Below are positions 10,959 through 22,440 of a stretch of 64,000 nucleotides of DNA, piece by piece. Each line of letters begins with the position of its first letter. The stretch's first letter is position 1. Made by a program: the position numbers and the translations under genes. Under the pieces are notes generated by a model. The model did no database searches, was not told the DNA's origin, and saw nothing but the letters and a program-made list of their open reading frames with translations. The stretch lies in the NCBI GenBank assembly GCA_033961575.1, contig CM066733.1, forward strand, positions 105,863,921 to 105,927,920, written 5' to 3'. The DNA is from Aselliscus stoliczkanus (taxonomy: Eukaryota; Chordata; Mammalia; Chiroptera; Hipposideridae).

Positions 10959-12149
10959 CTTTTCTATTTGCCTTGGCTAAAACTTTCAGTACAATGTTGA
11001 GTAGAAATGGCAAGAGTGGACATTTTTAATCTTGTTCCTAATCTTAGGTGGAAAGAGTTTAGTCTTTCACCACTAAGTTAGCTATGGATTTTGCATAGAA
11101 GCTCTTTATCAGGTTGAGGAAGCTCCATTCTATTCTTATTTTGTTGAGTGTTTTTATCATAAAAAAGTATTGGATTTTGTCAAATGCTTTTTCAGTTTCC
11201 ATTGAAATAATCATTCATTTTCTCCTTTATTCTAGTAACATAGAGTATTATGTATAATTTTGTATAATTTTCATGTGTTGACCTAATTTTGTATTCTTGG
11301 GATGAATCCCACTTGTATTATCTTTTTGTGTGCTGCTGGATTTGCTTTTGACAGTATTTTGTTGAGGATTTTTGCATCTATACTGATAAGGGATATTGAT
11401 CTGTAATTTTCTTTCTTGTGATATCTGTCTTGTTTTGGAATCTGGTTTTGGAACTGCCCTCACAAAATATAGTAGTAAGTGTTCCCTTTTCTATATTTTG
11501 TTAGAGTTTTTGAAAGTATGGTGTTCATTTTTATTTAAACATTTGATAGAGCTCATCAGTGAAGTCACCTGGTCCTGGGATTTTCTTTGTGGGATTTTAA
11601 AACATTACTAACTGTAAAAGAAACAAATTACATCAGACAAGATGAGCAGACAAAAGTTGATTTTATTTTTATACTAATGCCAGCAACAGGGGAGAGAGCA
11701 CAGAGCAAGTCAGAGTACCCAGTTACACCAACACAAAGGGCTGAAGAATTTTCGTAGGTGGGGTGGGGTTATAGACCATCTTTGTTTGCTAACTGACTGT
11801 ATCCAAAGGAAAAGTAAATTTTCTCTTATTTTCAAGTCCAGAGGTAGTTTTATAACTTGGAGCAAAGTGCCACCTTCCCCCCAAAGTTAGGCTCCTATCT
11901 TTCTGAAGAAACTGAGAGATATGTGCACTATCTTTCCTGATAATTACATTTAAAAGATATAGTTTTCAGTTTTTTAAGAAAGACATTTCTGGATTGTAAT
12001 ACTTGTAAGAGGCTGGGAGATGATTTACATCTCATAGGGGCAGGTAAATATTTACAATGACAAGCTTCTAAAGTAAGTACTGTAAGTATGAGATATGACA
12101 ATTACAGTCACTAATTCATCCTAGAAACAGTGCTACAAATCTCATTGCT

Positions 12150-13320
12150 AAATATCACTATAGTCACCTTTGAAATACTCCCCTTGGGAAGCTATACACT
12201 GACATCAATGTGTAGTGTGTACTCTTCAAAGCAATTTTGGAACTCTTTTTCTGGAATGGCCATGAGAGCAGTCATATTACCCTTAATTTCCTGAATGTAA
12301 TAAAAATGTCTTCCTTTCAATATTTTCTTTATCTTCAGGTAAAGAAAGAAGTCATTGGGGGCCCCAGATCAGGTGAGTAGGGAGGATGTTCCAATGCAAT
12401 GATTTGTTTACTGGCTGAAAATTCCCTCACACAGAGTGCCTTATGAGCTGCAAGAGCCATGAATTGTTGGCGAAAGTTGAGATCAGTTGAGATCATCTAA
12501 CTTTTTCATGCAGCCTTTTCAGCACTTCCAAATAGTAAACTTGGTTAATTGTTTGCCCAGTTGCTACAAATTTATAATGAATAATACCTCTGATATCAAA
12601 AAAAAGGTTAGCAACATCATTTTGACTCTTGATTTGGACTGACAGAACTTTTTTGGTCATGGAGAGTTGGCTGACTTCCATTGTGCACTTTCGCTGCTTT
12701 GTTTGAGGGCCATATTGGTACACGCATGTTTCATCACCAGTGATAACATGGTCCAAAATATCATCTTGCTGGGCTGGCTGTGTGGCGCGGTGGTTAAGCG
12801 CTGGCTTGGGAAGCCAACGGCCCCGGTTCGGTCCCACATGTGAGGGCCAGCGACACACTGCCCTCAAAAAAAAAAAAAGATCATCTTGGCTCTCCAAAAG
12901 GTCTTGGCAAACTTCAACTCTCCTTTGCTTTTGTTCGTCGGTGAGCTCCTTCAGGACCATTTTTGCACACATCTTTCTCACGCCAAGATTTTCAGTTAAG
13001 ATTTTCCTAACTGTTTCTCTATCAATGTTTACTTAGTCTGCTATGCTTCTTACAGTCACCAAACAATTTTGACCTGCAAGTCAACAAATTTTCTCAATGT
13101 TTTCATCAAGTCTGCTCATTACTGGCTGCCCTGACGTCTCTTCATCAGTGAAGGGTTATCTCTCCTCAGAAAAACGTTTAATCCATTCGTACACTGCTCT
13201 TTTCTTCATGGCATTATCCCCATAGACATGGCCTAACATGTCCCTGATTTCACTTCCACTCTTGCCAAGTTTAACAAGAAATTTAATGTTTGTTCATTGC
13301 TTTAATTCAAGCTCCGACAT
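12150..13320 (-). pseudogene. Mariner transposase pseudogene, split by a SINE
   Basis: The former DNA-cutting transposase starts at the ATG complementary to 13318-13320. The N-terminal region has helix-turn-helix-like sequence (VYEWIKRF near 13180), followed by a middle segment (12888-12981) with MVLKELTDEQKQRRVEVC. The catalytic part (12493-12760) has ITGDETC, where mariners normally have TGDETW, then VYQYGPQTK and the FFDIRGI block and YYLEVLKRLHE. In-frame stops, frameshifts and the SINE at 12769-12879 break it. The C-terminal end lies near 12150. Confidence 0.85.
12769..12879 (+). mobile_element. tRNA-derived SINE inside the mariner transposase
   Basis: A short-form copy (tgtggcgcggtggttaagcg ... 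ccctc plus 13 A). Target duplications atcatcttg lie at 12760-12768 and 12880-12888. It splits the transposase just upstream of its catalytic TGDET motif. A chance open frame runs through the SINE and makes the 162-residue minus-strand ORF look like one protein; the middle of that ORF is SINE-derived. Confidence 0.95.
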
Positions 13321-14874
13321 TCTTGTGACAACAGCAAACAAAAATGTGCAACAACAATAATGAACGGCACTCAGCAAGACACCGCTGCCACATGTTGACA
13401 CAAACACAGCTGTGAGACACTAATACACTAAGGTTAAGTTGTTTGCCAATGTAAACACATGGTGGCAAATTCATGAATCTACTTGTCAGACCTCACAAAG
13501 GCAAGTCAAGGGTCTGCAGTGAAGGAAGAAGCTGTCTAATGTCTAGTGATGCTAAGGGGAATATTAAGACCATCTTAGTCATAACTCCAACTCTTTGTTT
13601 GTTATAGATCTACTCAGATGTTTTATTCCTTCCCGAGTCATTTTTGATAGGTTATGTCTTTCTAGGTCTTTGTCCATTTTATCTAGGTTATCTAAATTTT
13701 GGTATACAATTGTTTGTTTTACTCCCTTATAATTCTTTTTATTTTCTGATTTACTTCAGGAGATAGGATAAATTTGGTCCCTGTTTTTCTCAAAGCACAA
13801 GTTGACGGATTTTTAATGACTAACTTAATGGTTAGTTTAGTTCATGTTTCTCTTTCATTTTGATTCAAGCTTAGTAAAGTATTATTCTGGAAAAAATTTT
13901 TATTTTATTTAAAGTTTCACATTTGTCAGCATAAAGTCATTAATAGTATTCTTTTATATTTAAAATATTTGCTTTAATTGTAGTTGTAATGCTTTTATCA
14001 TTGTTAATGTTGGGTTTTTTGATAAACCTTGAATAAATTTTTCAATTTCCTTAAACTTTTCAAAAAAAGACATATTTTGGATTCTTTGAATCTTTCTATT
14101 TTGATTTTCTATTTTGCAGTGTTTAGTATCATATTTATTTCATTCTTTACAAGTTCTTTGAATTTAACCTACTGTTATTTTTCTGACTTCATAAGTATAA
14201 CCCTTAAATCAATAGCTTTCGTTCTTTCTAACTTTTTCTCTAAGCAGTTAAGGCTATAAATAAAATGTTAATGAACACCCTACCTGTATACAATAGTTTT
14301 GCTATGTTATAAGTATATTATCATTCTTTTCCAAGTATTGCCTAATTTACATTATAATTTCTTTTTTTGCTGATAAATTATTCAGAGTGTTATGACTTTT
14401 TAATTTCTAATAGCTTTCTTATCTGGTACTTTGTATTCACCTATCCCTCCAAGTTTATTCTTCTTGTGAAAGTTTCTCCTCTCTACAGAATTAGATATCC
14501 TAACTCTTCCTGCCCCCATCTGTCTCCTAGTCATGTTTCTGGTTTCTCCAGTTTAAAAAGTTTTGCACAGGAGTTAGACTTGTGTCCATGTGCACATGGG
14601 GGGCATGTAGTCCTTCACGATATTCTTGTATGATCCTTTGTACTTCTGTGGTATTCATCATAACTTCTCTTTCATTTCTGTTTTTGTTTATTTGTGTCTT
14701 TTATATGTTTTCCTTAGTGAGTCTAGCCAAGGGTTTGTCAATTTTATGAATCTTTTCAAAGAACCAGCTGTTTGTTGCATTAATTTTTCTATTGTCTTTG
14801 TTTTCTATTTCATTTAGTTCTGCTCTAATTTTTATTACCTCTTTCCTTCTGCTGACTTTGGGTTTCATTTGTTC

Positions 14875-15234
14875 TTATTTTTCTAGTTCCTTAAGATGTA
14901 ATGTTAGGTTGTTTATTTGGGATTTTTCATGTTTCTTGAGATAGGCCTGTAATGCTATCAATTTCCCTCTTAATATTGCTTTTGCCACATCCCAATAGTT
15001 TTGGTACAATCTATTTTCATTCTCATTTGTTTCTATGTATCTTTTGATCTCTCCTTTAATTTCTCCTTTGACCCAGTTGTTCTTTAGTTGCATGTTCTTT
15101 GATCTCCACATATTTGTGTTTTTTCCCATTTTCTTTTTGAAGTTGATATCCAAATTCAAAGCATTGTGGTTGGAGAATATGTTTGGTGTGATTTCAGTCT
15201 TCTTAAATTTGCTGAGGCTAGTTTTGTGTCCCAA
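14875..15234 (-). pseudogene. L1-D ORF2 endonuclease/linker fragment
   Basis: A 119-residue minus-strand frame matches the end of the L1 endonuclease and linker to the reverse transcriptase: MGHKTSLSKFKKTEI, then IFSNHNALNLDI, NWVKGEIKGEIKRYIETNEN and a final QINNLTLHLKELEK. This is a diagnostic L1 segment. The catalytic SDH is here SNH. It is broken upstream and downstream. Confidence 0.9.
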
Positions 15235-15588
15235 TATATGGTCTATGGTTTATGTGTACTAGAAAAAAATGTGTAATCTTGTATTCTAGGATGAAAGGTT
15301 CTGTAAATGTCAATTATGTCTATTTAGTCTAATACATCATTTAAGGATGATATTTCTGTATTGATTTTCTGTTTGGATAATCTATCCATGGTTGTCAATA
15401 GGGTATTTAAGTTCCCTACTGTAATTGTGTTTTTGTCAGTTTCTCCCTTTAGTTCTATTAGTAGTTCCTTTATATATTTTGGTGCTCCCTGATTGGGAGC
15501 TTATATATTAGTAAGTATTATTTCTTCTTGCATTGTCCACTTTATCATTATGAAATGCCCATTTTTGTCTCTTGTTACCTTTTTTTTA

Positions 15589-15831
15589 TCATTTTGTCAG
15601 ATATAAGCATTGGTACACCAGATTTTCTTTGGATACCATTTGATTGGAGTACTGTTTTCCACTTTTTCCCTTTGAGTCTTTTCTCACTTTGTCCTTATAA
15701 CTGAAATGAGTCTCTTGGAGGCAGCATATTGTGGCTTTTGTTTTTTGATCCAATCTGATACTCTGTGCCTTTTCGTTGGTGAGTTCAGTCCATTTACATT
15801 TAGGGTGATTTTTGATATATGAGGATTTCAC
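15589..15831 (-). pseudogene. L1-D ORF2 N-terminal endonuclease fragment
   Basis: Minus-strand frame with WTELTNEKAQSIRLDQKTKA, then ICCLQETHFSYKDK, the start of the L1 AP-like endonuclease (usual form LNSPIKR..W..K.DPTICCLQETH). The catalytic glutamate of the LQETH motif is kept, but surrounding frames are lost. Confidence 0.9.
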
Positions 15832-15879
15832 ACAGCCGTTTTATCTTTTTTTTTCACGGTACTTTGCTGTCCCCATTGT

Positions 15880-17080
15880 TTCTTACTCTTTGTGTTTCTG
15901 TCTCTTTAGTTTGGTGTTATTCTATGAAATTTTTCCTGTTTCCTCTTTTTTTAATGTTATTTGTCTCAGTTCAGATTGTTTTTGAGTGGTTACCATTAAG
16001 CTTATGTAAAAAAAAGTAAGTTTCATATGTACAGTAGTGCTATTTCATCAGCATACATCTTATCTACATTCTTCTTTGCAAATTCAGACCTTTACCCTCC
16101 TCCCTTTTTATGATTTTTGTTGTCACAAATTATTCCTATTTATGGTGTGAGTTAATTTCTGAGTTGTAGTAGCAAGTTGTCTTCTTTTCTTTCTTTTTTT
16201 TTTTTTTAATGGTTTTACCTTCCTACACTAAGATGTTATATTTAAGTGTATAGTACCTTATTCTGTGTAGGGATTGCCACTTTCTGCTTCTGTCTTTCTG
16301 TTAGTAACCTTACTCATAGTTTTGTATTCTTTTGTCTTTTGTTTCAGGACTAATAACTTCCTTCAGTATTTCCTGTATTACAGGCCTTGTTGTGGAAAAT
16401 TCCCTCAGCTTCTGTATCTGGAAAGGTCTTTATTCCTCTTCATATCTAAAGGATAACTGCTGGAAATATTATTCTTGGCTGGTAATTTCTCTCTTTCAAT
16501 AGATTGAATATTTGATTTCACTCCCTCCTTGCTTGTAGAGTTTCTGCTAAAAAATCTGATGATAATATAATGAGCTTTCCTTTGTAGGTTACTGTCTTCT
16601 TTTCCCTGGCTGCCTTGGAAATTCTTTTTTTGTCATTAATTTTTGACTGCTTCAATACAATGTGCCTTGGAGAAGCCCTTTTAGGTAAAAAGGTAAGTAG
16701 GTATTCTGTTTGCTTCTTGAATGCAAGGATCCAGTTCTTTTTATAGGTTTGAGAAGTATCATCAACTATTTATTTGAACAGGCTTTCTATGCCCTTCTCC
16801 TTCTTTTCTCCTTCTGGTATACCCATTATCCTTATTTGGTTTTTTTTTTTTCTGATGCAGTCAGATAGTTCTTGTAGAGTCCTTTCATTTCCTCTGACTC
16901 CTAAGTCTCGCTCTTCTTCCATCTGCGTCATTTCTAGATTTCCACTTTCAGTATCACTAATTCTTTCCTCCATTTTGTCAGCTCTATTTCCTAAACTCTC
17001 TATTTCATTCTTCCTCTCTTTTATTGAGTTTTTCAGGTCCAGAACTTCTATTTGGTTCTTTTTCAATATGTCAATTCATT
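15880..17080 (-). pseudogene. L1-D ORF1 remnant
   Basis: The 98-residue minus-strand frame at 16770-17066 has the ORF1p coiled-coil and linker pattern: KNEIESLGNRADKMEERISD, then IRIMGIPEGEKKEKGIESLF (usual form IRIIGIPEEE..KGIE..F). The C-terminal RNA-binding part, towards 15880, is too degraded to follow in one frame. Confidence 0.82.
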
Positions 17081-17089
17081 GATAAAGTA

Positions 17090-18325
17090 TTCATTGATTT
17101 TATTTCTGAGTTCATTAAAATGCCTGTCTATGTTTTCTTACATCTCATTGAGTTGTTTTCAGAACTGCTATCTTGAATTCTCTGTTATTTAAGTCAAATA
17201 TTTCCATGTCTTTAAGTTTATTTTCTGGAGATTTTTCATTTCCTTTCTAACTGCCTTGTTACCGTGGTTATTCATAGTAAGTGATGAATTACTTTTCTTC
17301 CTAGGCATCTACAGAACTGAATTCTGAAGCAGAGGGACAGGAATAAGTCCTTCATTTATTTTCCAGTAGGTAGTGCTGGAGAGTTTTATTTTCTCTTGCC
17401 CTGTTCTTCTTGCTTTCGATGATTCCCTAGGGAGGTGGGCATCTCCTCTGTGACCAGGTGGTCACCTCTCTCTGGGTATGACCCCCATAGAAGGATGCAG
17501 TGGAATTTGGGGTTCTGAGCTCCTGAAATCCCAGTGCTGCTCCTGTAGTCAGATGCAAAGCTGTGCGCCTCAGCAGCCCTGGATTCCCCTGCTGAGATCA
17601 GCTGCAAGAGGTTGGGGTGGGGTGGCTGAGAGAGGGGGCTGCTGTGTTTTCCTCTTTGTTCTCCTGTAGGTAATGTCAACTGCCAGACCATAGCTGCCTC
17701 GTCCCTACATCTACATCTTTGCTACTGGAATTAGCCACAGTGAGCTCCTCCACTCAGGAACTGTCTCTGCAGTTCTCAGGACTGTAGATATTCCACTCTT
17801 TAACCTGGAACTGCCACCATTTCTTCTGGGGCCCACTGCTAGCACTGGGAGCATGTGAGGGAGGCAAGCTTTGGGAGGGTGTGGGGAGGCAGCTAGGCTC
17901 CATGGCTTTGTTTTCTGCCTGGTAGTGAGGGCTGTTACATCACAGCTGTTGCGTTCTTGTATTTGGCCTTTGCCCCAAGTTCTGCCCTGATTACTGGGTT
18001 CAGCCATATTATATACATATCTCTCAGGCAGGATTGCTCAGGGCCACAGAATGCACCTGCAGTTTGAATCCTCTTCTCTCCCAGGACTACAGTAAGCTCT
18101 GGGCTGCATCTGGGCCCCCCTCCACATCTTTGACCTTCTCCCTTTCCTCCTCCCCTGTTCTCCCCAATTCGCCCACCTTCAGATGTTTTGATGCATGGAT
18201 CTCTCAGATGTGTTTGTGTGTTGCGCAGAGAACTCTCTGTTGAATTATAACTGTTTAACCCTTAACTTCAGGGGAGAGATCAAGGGGAACCCCTCATGCT
18301 GCCATATTTCTGACATCACTCAGCA
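17090..18325 (-). promoter_or_regulatory. L1-D 5' UTR (former internal promoter)
   Basis: GC-richer DNA upstream of ORF1 in L1 sense, matching the position of the L1-C 5' UTR. Several chance frames occur here on both strands. No sign of present activity can be read. Confidence 0.6.
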
Positions 18326-19974
18326 ATGGTGACTTTTAACTTTCCCTTTGTCTTCATTGGATATGGAGTGGAATGCTGAATACCTGTTGTCTAGACTCCT
18401 TTTCCTGTCTAGAGAAAATATGTTTAAGGGCAATTGAGGTTTATTTTCTTCAAGTAATACAAGGTCGTGTACTGGATTTATTGTCTGTGTTGTTCACAAG
18501 TGTATTTCCCCCATCATATTTCACAGAATTCAGATATATCTCTTTATTTGTGTGGTCTTGGGAAAAATAAAAGGCTAGTCCTTGGTCCCTTCACTCCATC
18601 AAGCTCAAACAATTCTGCTGCAGAAGCTTTTAACGCTCCTCTCCTGATTAGAGACAATCTGCTGAGAAATAACTCTCACAGAGTAAGGTCAGTGAGACCT
18701 TCCTTCAGTTAAGTACAACCTATGGGTTTTCCTCCAGACTTCCTCACCAGTAGAGAAGGTATTGGTTTGTCTAGTGCCATGTGTTTATAGTTAACCAAGG
18801 CACTGCATTAGCAAGAGAGCAGAGGCCAATTCTGGGTCATAATCCCTTCAGATCTATAGTCTACCCCAAATTCTACTGCCCCTCTCTGGGAAATATTTTT
18901 AATGGCCTGCAAACAAAGCAGCTAGAGCGTGCATCTGCACCCTTGTTGTTGAGATTTGGTGTGAGATTAAAAAGTGAAGCTATGGCAAGCTGGTATGGTC
19001 ACCCACCATACATAGAATTTGGCACTAGTGTGGAGATTTATGAGTTGATTATGGTCCACCACACTCAGGTTCCTTCTTAGTGATGGCTATTTTTAACACA
19101 GAAGCCCTAATTCATGAGTAGGATACAGGCTTTCACTTTTAGTCAGAGATAGGCTCACAAAAGCTTTGGCCTTCATTCTGTATTCTTTGTCTTGGTATAG
19201 CTCAGTCCATAAAGCCACAAAGCCAGAGCCTGGGTGAATCAGGAATTGCAGAGCATGGGCAGCAGAGGCTAAGGCAAAGCTCACACTAGATCATATATCA
19301 GCTCTGACAGTCTGTTCATAGTGTCTGCCCAGAGCTCTAGGAAAACATGAGAGCCTAAAGTTGAATTGGGCTGGGAATCCAATTGTCTAGTGGGTTTCTC
19401 CTGATTTTCTTGGCTTTCCCCAATGGTATATTATAAAGTAGAGCCAAGTCATTGAACAGTTTAGTAATCTGGGAACAGGTTATCACAAAATTATAGTAAC
19501 CTCTAAGCTCCCAATGATTTTTATTGCTGCATAATTAATCAGACATTGCCAACTGGTGTTAGCTGGTAACTTTTCCAACACTGGTGCCCACTTTGTACTT
19601 GAACACTCTGTGTCTAACACATTTGAGAAAGTTGGGAAGAAATAGGAACTGGTAATTTTAAATCTGTCCTTTCCAAACTACTCAGTAGTTTAAGAAGTGG
19701 TTATTCATGTTTCTTCCAAGTCCTGCAGAAAATAATTATTTTATCTAATTAAAGCAACACTTCTGGTTAATTGGTATCCCTAATTCCCTTTTTTGTTAAT
19801 CAACAAAAAGTGGCAGTTGTTCTTGAAATACCTTGGACTTTACTTTCAAATTGATAGAATCCTGCAGAGCATAGGATGGAAGTTCTTTGTTCTCCTACAC
19901 CAGGCTCATTGTCCTATATATTTTGGAGTAAAAAGGGAGAGAGAGAAAGGCTGTTGAATATAACGGAAAGGGAG

Positions 19975-19978
<4 letters not shown>
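18326..19978. other. Unrecognised moderately GC-balanced block
   Basis: I recognise no repeat family. A 99-residue plus-strand frame (18781-19080) and a 63-residue minus-strand frame (19093-19284) show no domain, signal peptide or splice context that I can identify. It could be old 5' UTR of an L1 or unique DNA. Confidence 0.3.

Positions 19979-20023
<45 letters not shown>
19979..20023. repeat. (TG)n microsatellite
   Basis: About 22 TG units. It produces spurious threonine/histidine-repeat frames on the minus strand. Confidence 0.97.
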
Positions 20024-20026
<3 letters not shown>

Positions 20027-20794
20027 AGTGTGACTGAGAGAGAATAGATATTAGATTGGGTTCCAGGAAGAGGACAAAAGCAGGAAAGCCCCAATGATAG
20101 ATGGCTCTCACTCCTTTAAGAGTGGCCCACAAAGAGGCAGTGACCTCAGGAGTACGCATGGTGTTTTAGAGCCTGCTGGACCCTAGGCACAGGGACTCTG
20201 CCTTAGCAAAGATTCCCATGCTCTCCACGTGATGGATGAGAAGCAAAGATGCCAGGTCTGAATGGACGTGCCCACTTGGACAAAAGGGCTCCAGTGACGA
20301 TCCGGGAAATCATGGTAGAGGACTCTGAGAAGCTCGGATGCTATGTAAGTCCATGGGAACTTTGCATATCCCTAGGGGATAAGTGGGAGCAGAAAAGGAC
20401 TGGGAACATTAGTCAAATATTAGTGGATTTAAAGAAAAACAATAAATGCTTCAGTTTTTGCTTACTTGAGATGTTCATCAAGATTCATATCTACTAAAAT
20501 AGGTAAGATTTATATACTAGAAAAAGTCACAGAAACTGCTAAACCCTAGTGTATTTATAATTGAAGCCTACTTGATTATTGGCTGGCAATAAGTGAATTG
20601 TGTTTCTAAAGTGTATGTATTCCTCGAATTTCTGCTATTTTAATTAGCTCTGAACATCAAGGATGACATAAATAAGTTCTTGTTTTGTCAATTATATTCA
20701 AATTTCATTAAAATCTCTCCATCCTCAACCACCATTTCAGGAATCATCTTAGCAATATCTATTAAAGTTGAAAATTTGTTAAAGTTGAAAATGC
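20024..20794. other. Unassigned interval
   Basis: No secure feature. The plus-strand frame from 20249 ends its more coding-like part at a good donor-like ctatgtaagt (20340-20349), but no matching acceptor or protein family is apparent. Confidence 0.3.
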
Positions 20795-21330
20795 AAATGA
20801 GCTAACAATAGACCCCTTGCCAACAATTCTACTTCTAGCATATACTCTAGAGCAGAATAGGAGCAGAGGAGTCAGATACAAATATGTTTATTGCAGCACT
20901 GTTTCTCCATCAAAAAGCTTAGGGAAATTTTAATATCCATTAATAGGAAAATAAATTTTAAAATTGTGGTATATTTATAAAATGGTATATATAACAGTTC
21001 AAGTGAATGAACTAGTTCCATACGTACCAATACAGACAGATTTCAAAAGTGTAATATTGAAAGGAAAAAAGCAAATTACACAGTGATACCATTAATGTAA
21101 ACTTTTTAAGTACACAAAATAATATTAACATTGTTTATAGGTTATTGAATATATAAAAATTATTTAAAAATAAGAATTCATAGAACAATTCCATGAGAGG
21201 TTGTTTCTAGTGAGAGAGAGAAGAAAATGCAACTATAGATAGAATACTAAGGGGACTGAAATTGTATCAGAAATGGTTTGTTAATTGCAAAAACATTTGT
21301 GGCAAATAACACAAAATGTCCACATTTATT
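20795..21330 (+). mobile_element. Old LINE-1 3' end
   Basis: Sense-strand L1M-like 3' UTR: caattctacttctagcatat near 20823, gtttattgcagcactgtttc near 20887, attgtggtatatttataaaa near 20962. It is strongly diverged, so it predates the minus-strand L1 cluster. Confidence 0.75.
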
Positions 21331-21395
21331 ATTTATGTATTATTTCTGGGTGGTACATTAGTGTTTGTTATAATATTTTCTGCCCTTTATTTTAG

Positions 21396-21398
<3 letters not shown>

Positions 21399-21451
<53 letters not shown>
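21399..21451. repeat. (AT)n microsatellite
   Basis: Twenty-six uninterrupted AT units. It gives a spurious Ile-Tyr repeat frame. Confidence 0.97.
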
Positions 21452-21454
<3 letters not shown>

Positions 21455-21694
21455 CCCTCTTCTCAGTCACCTACAATAATTCAATACATTTTTCTGAACA
21501 TATTCTAATTTCTTCATTAGATAATTATGGAGCATATTCTAGGCATTAGGGTTCAAGAAACTTAAAACCTCCTTTGCCAAACATGTACGAGGACAACTAA
21601 CCCAAGCTGGAATCACCTAAATGCTCCAGCAGAACGGACAGGCTGCATGCTGTGTGCGGAGGAGTCCTGGGCCGAAGGAAGGAGAGAGATGCCA

Positions 21695-22440
21695 TCGCAT
21701 TGAGCGTTCAGGAAGGCTTCTCAGGGAAGGGCTATTTGTGCTGAGCTTTATTAAAATCCTATTCATTCTTCAGGCAGGGCATCCTAGACGGAGGGAACAG
21801 AAATGTGAAAAGAACACAGTGCACTCGAGAACCATAAGACACCTGGCATCCTTCGAGAGAATTCTCCCAGAATAACTGGGAAATGGGGGTGGAAACATGA
21901 CTGGAATCAGATCTTGGGAGAGTCATCAGTGCTGAGGAATTTACACTGGTTGTTTAAGTCATGGGAAACCACAAATTGTCCTAAGGAGGTACATGATATA
22001 ATGTCGCCTGCATTTGGGGTAGATGACTCTAAAACATGTTTAAAGAATTAACATAAAATGTATCCTGAAAGCTGCCAAGCTGAAAATAGAACCTGAGAGC
22101 AGACAAGATAGAAATACAAGGTAACACTCTAGGTTACAGATGAAGAGGGCTGAGCAAGGGGAGCATTGTAAAGTGAATGGGGAGGGAACAAGGCCAAGAA
22201 GAGAGCCGTGGATGGATCGGCTGAGGCTGAGAGCTGAGGGAGAGATGCCAGCAAAGGCACCTGTGCACAAGCCACTAGAGAGGTGAGAAGGAAGGAAGAA
22301 GAAAGATTGAAATCAGTGGACCAGAGAGTTTCTACGAGAGGATGTTAACTTCAAATGTTTCAATACTTTAAGATATATGAGCTGATTGATCCAAGAAAGT
22401 CTAGTGATGAAAGAAGAAGCCAGGCTACCTCTGATGATGT
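21695..22440 (-). mobile_element. LINE-2 fragment
   Basis: The plus strand reads like antisense L2: aggaaggcttctcagggaag, then gagggaacagaaatgtgaaa, catgggaaaccacaaattgt and later agaagccaggctacctctga. Diverged, no open frame. Confidence 0.65.

Larger units (their letters stand above)
12087..13496 (-). mobile_element. Mariner-like (Tc1/mariner) DNA transposon copy
   Basis: An about 1.3-kb element (SINE excluded) carries a degraded transposase on the minus strand. The ends look like diverged terminal inverted repeats: tgagatatgacaatta at 12089 and, on the other strand, tgaggtctgacaagta ending near 13495. The expected flanking TA is visible on the left only, so the exact boundaries are approximate. 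It is inserted in an LTR that is itself in an L1. Confidence 0.8.
11613..13581 (-). mobile_element. Solo-LTR-like insertion, split by mariner
   Basis: The insert starts TG (11613) and ends CA (13581), and is flanked by taac at 11609-11612 and 13582-13585; L1 ORF2 continues cleanly on both sides. Without the mariner it is about 560 bp (11613-12086 plus 13497-13581). On the minus strand an AATAAA signal lies about 50 bp before the end, as in a retroviral LTR, so I orient it minus. The 4-bp duplication fits class I endogenous retroviruses. No internal retroviral genes are present. Family not identified. Confidence 0.6.
10638..18325 (-). mobile_element. Long LINE-1 (L1-D), lacking 3' end, with nested insertions
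   Basis: Antisense ORF2 runs from its C-terminal part (10638) to the endonuclease start (about 15870), followed by the ORF1 region (to about 17080) and 5' UTR (to about 18325). ORF2 is interrupted by a 1.97-kb insertion at 11613-13581 and resumes immediately afterwards. The 3' UTR and last part of ORF2 are absent. About 0.4-0.5 kb is also missing at the ATGT microsatellite near 10917. An 85-bp insert lies at 10704-10788. All frames are broken. Confidence 0.87.

Noticed and set aside
12780..12800. tRNA gene candidates in SINE heads
   Set aside because: The A- and B-box-like segments belong to tRNA-derived SINEs. The cloverleaf cannot form and copies have target duplications and A tails.
18781..19284. 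Pair of divergent ORFs as a small gene pair
   Set aside because: No coding signature, no similarity I recognise and no splice or promoter context.
20249..20349. Possible exon ending at ctatgtaagt
   Set aside because: The donor is good but no convincing acceptor, family match or conservation can be seen.
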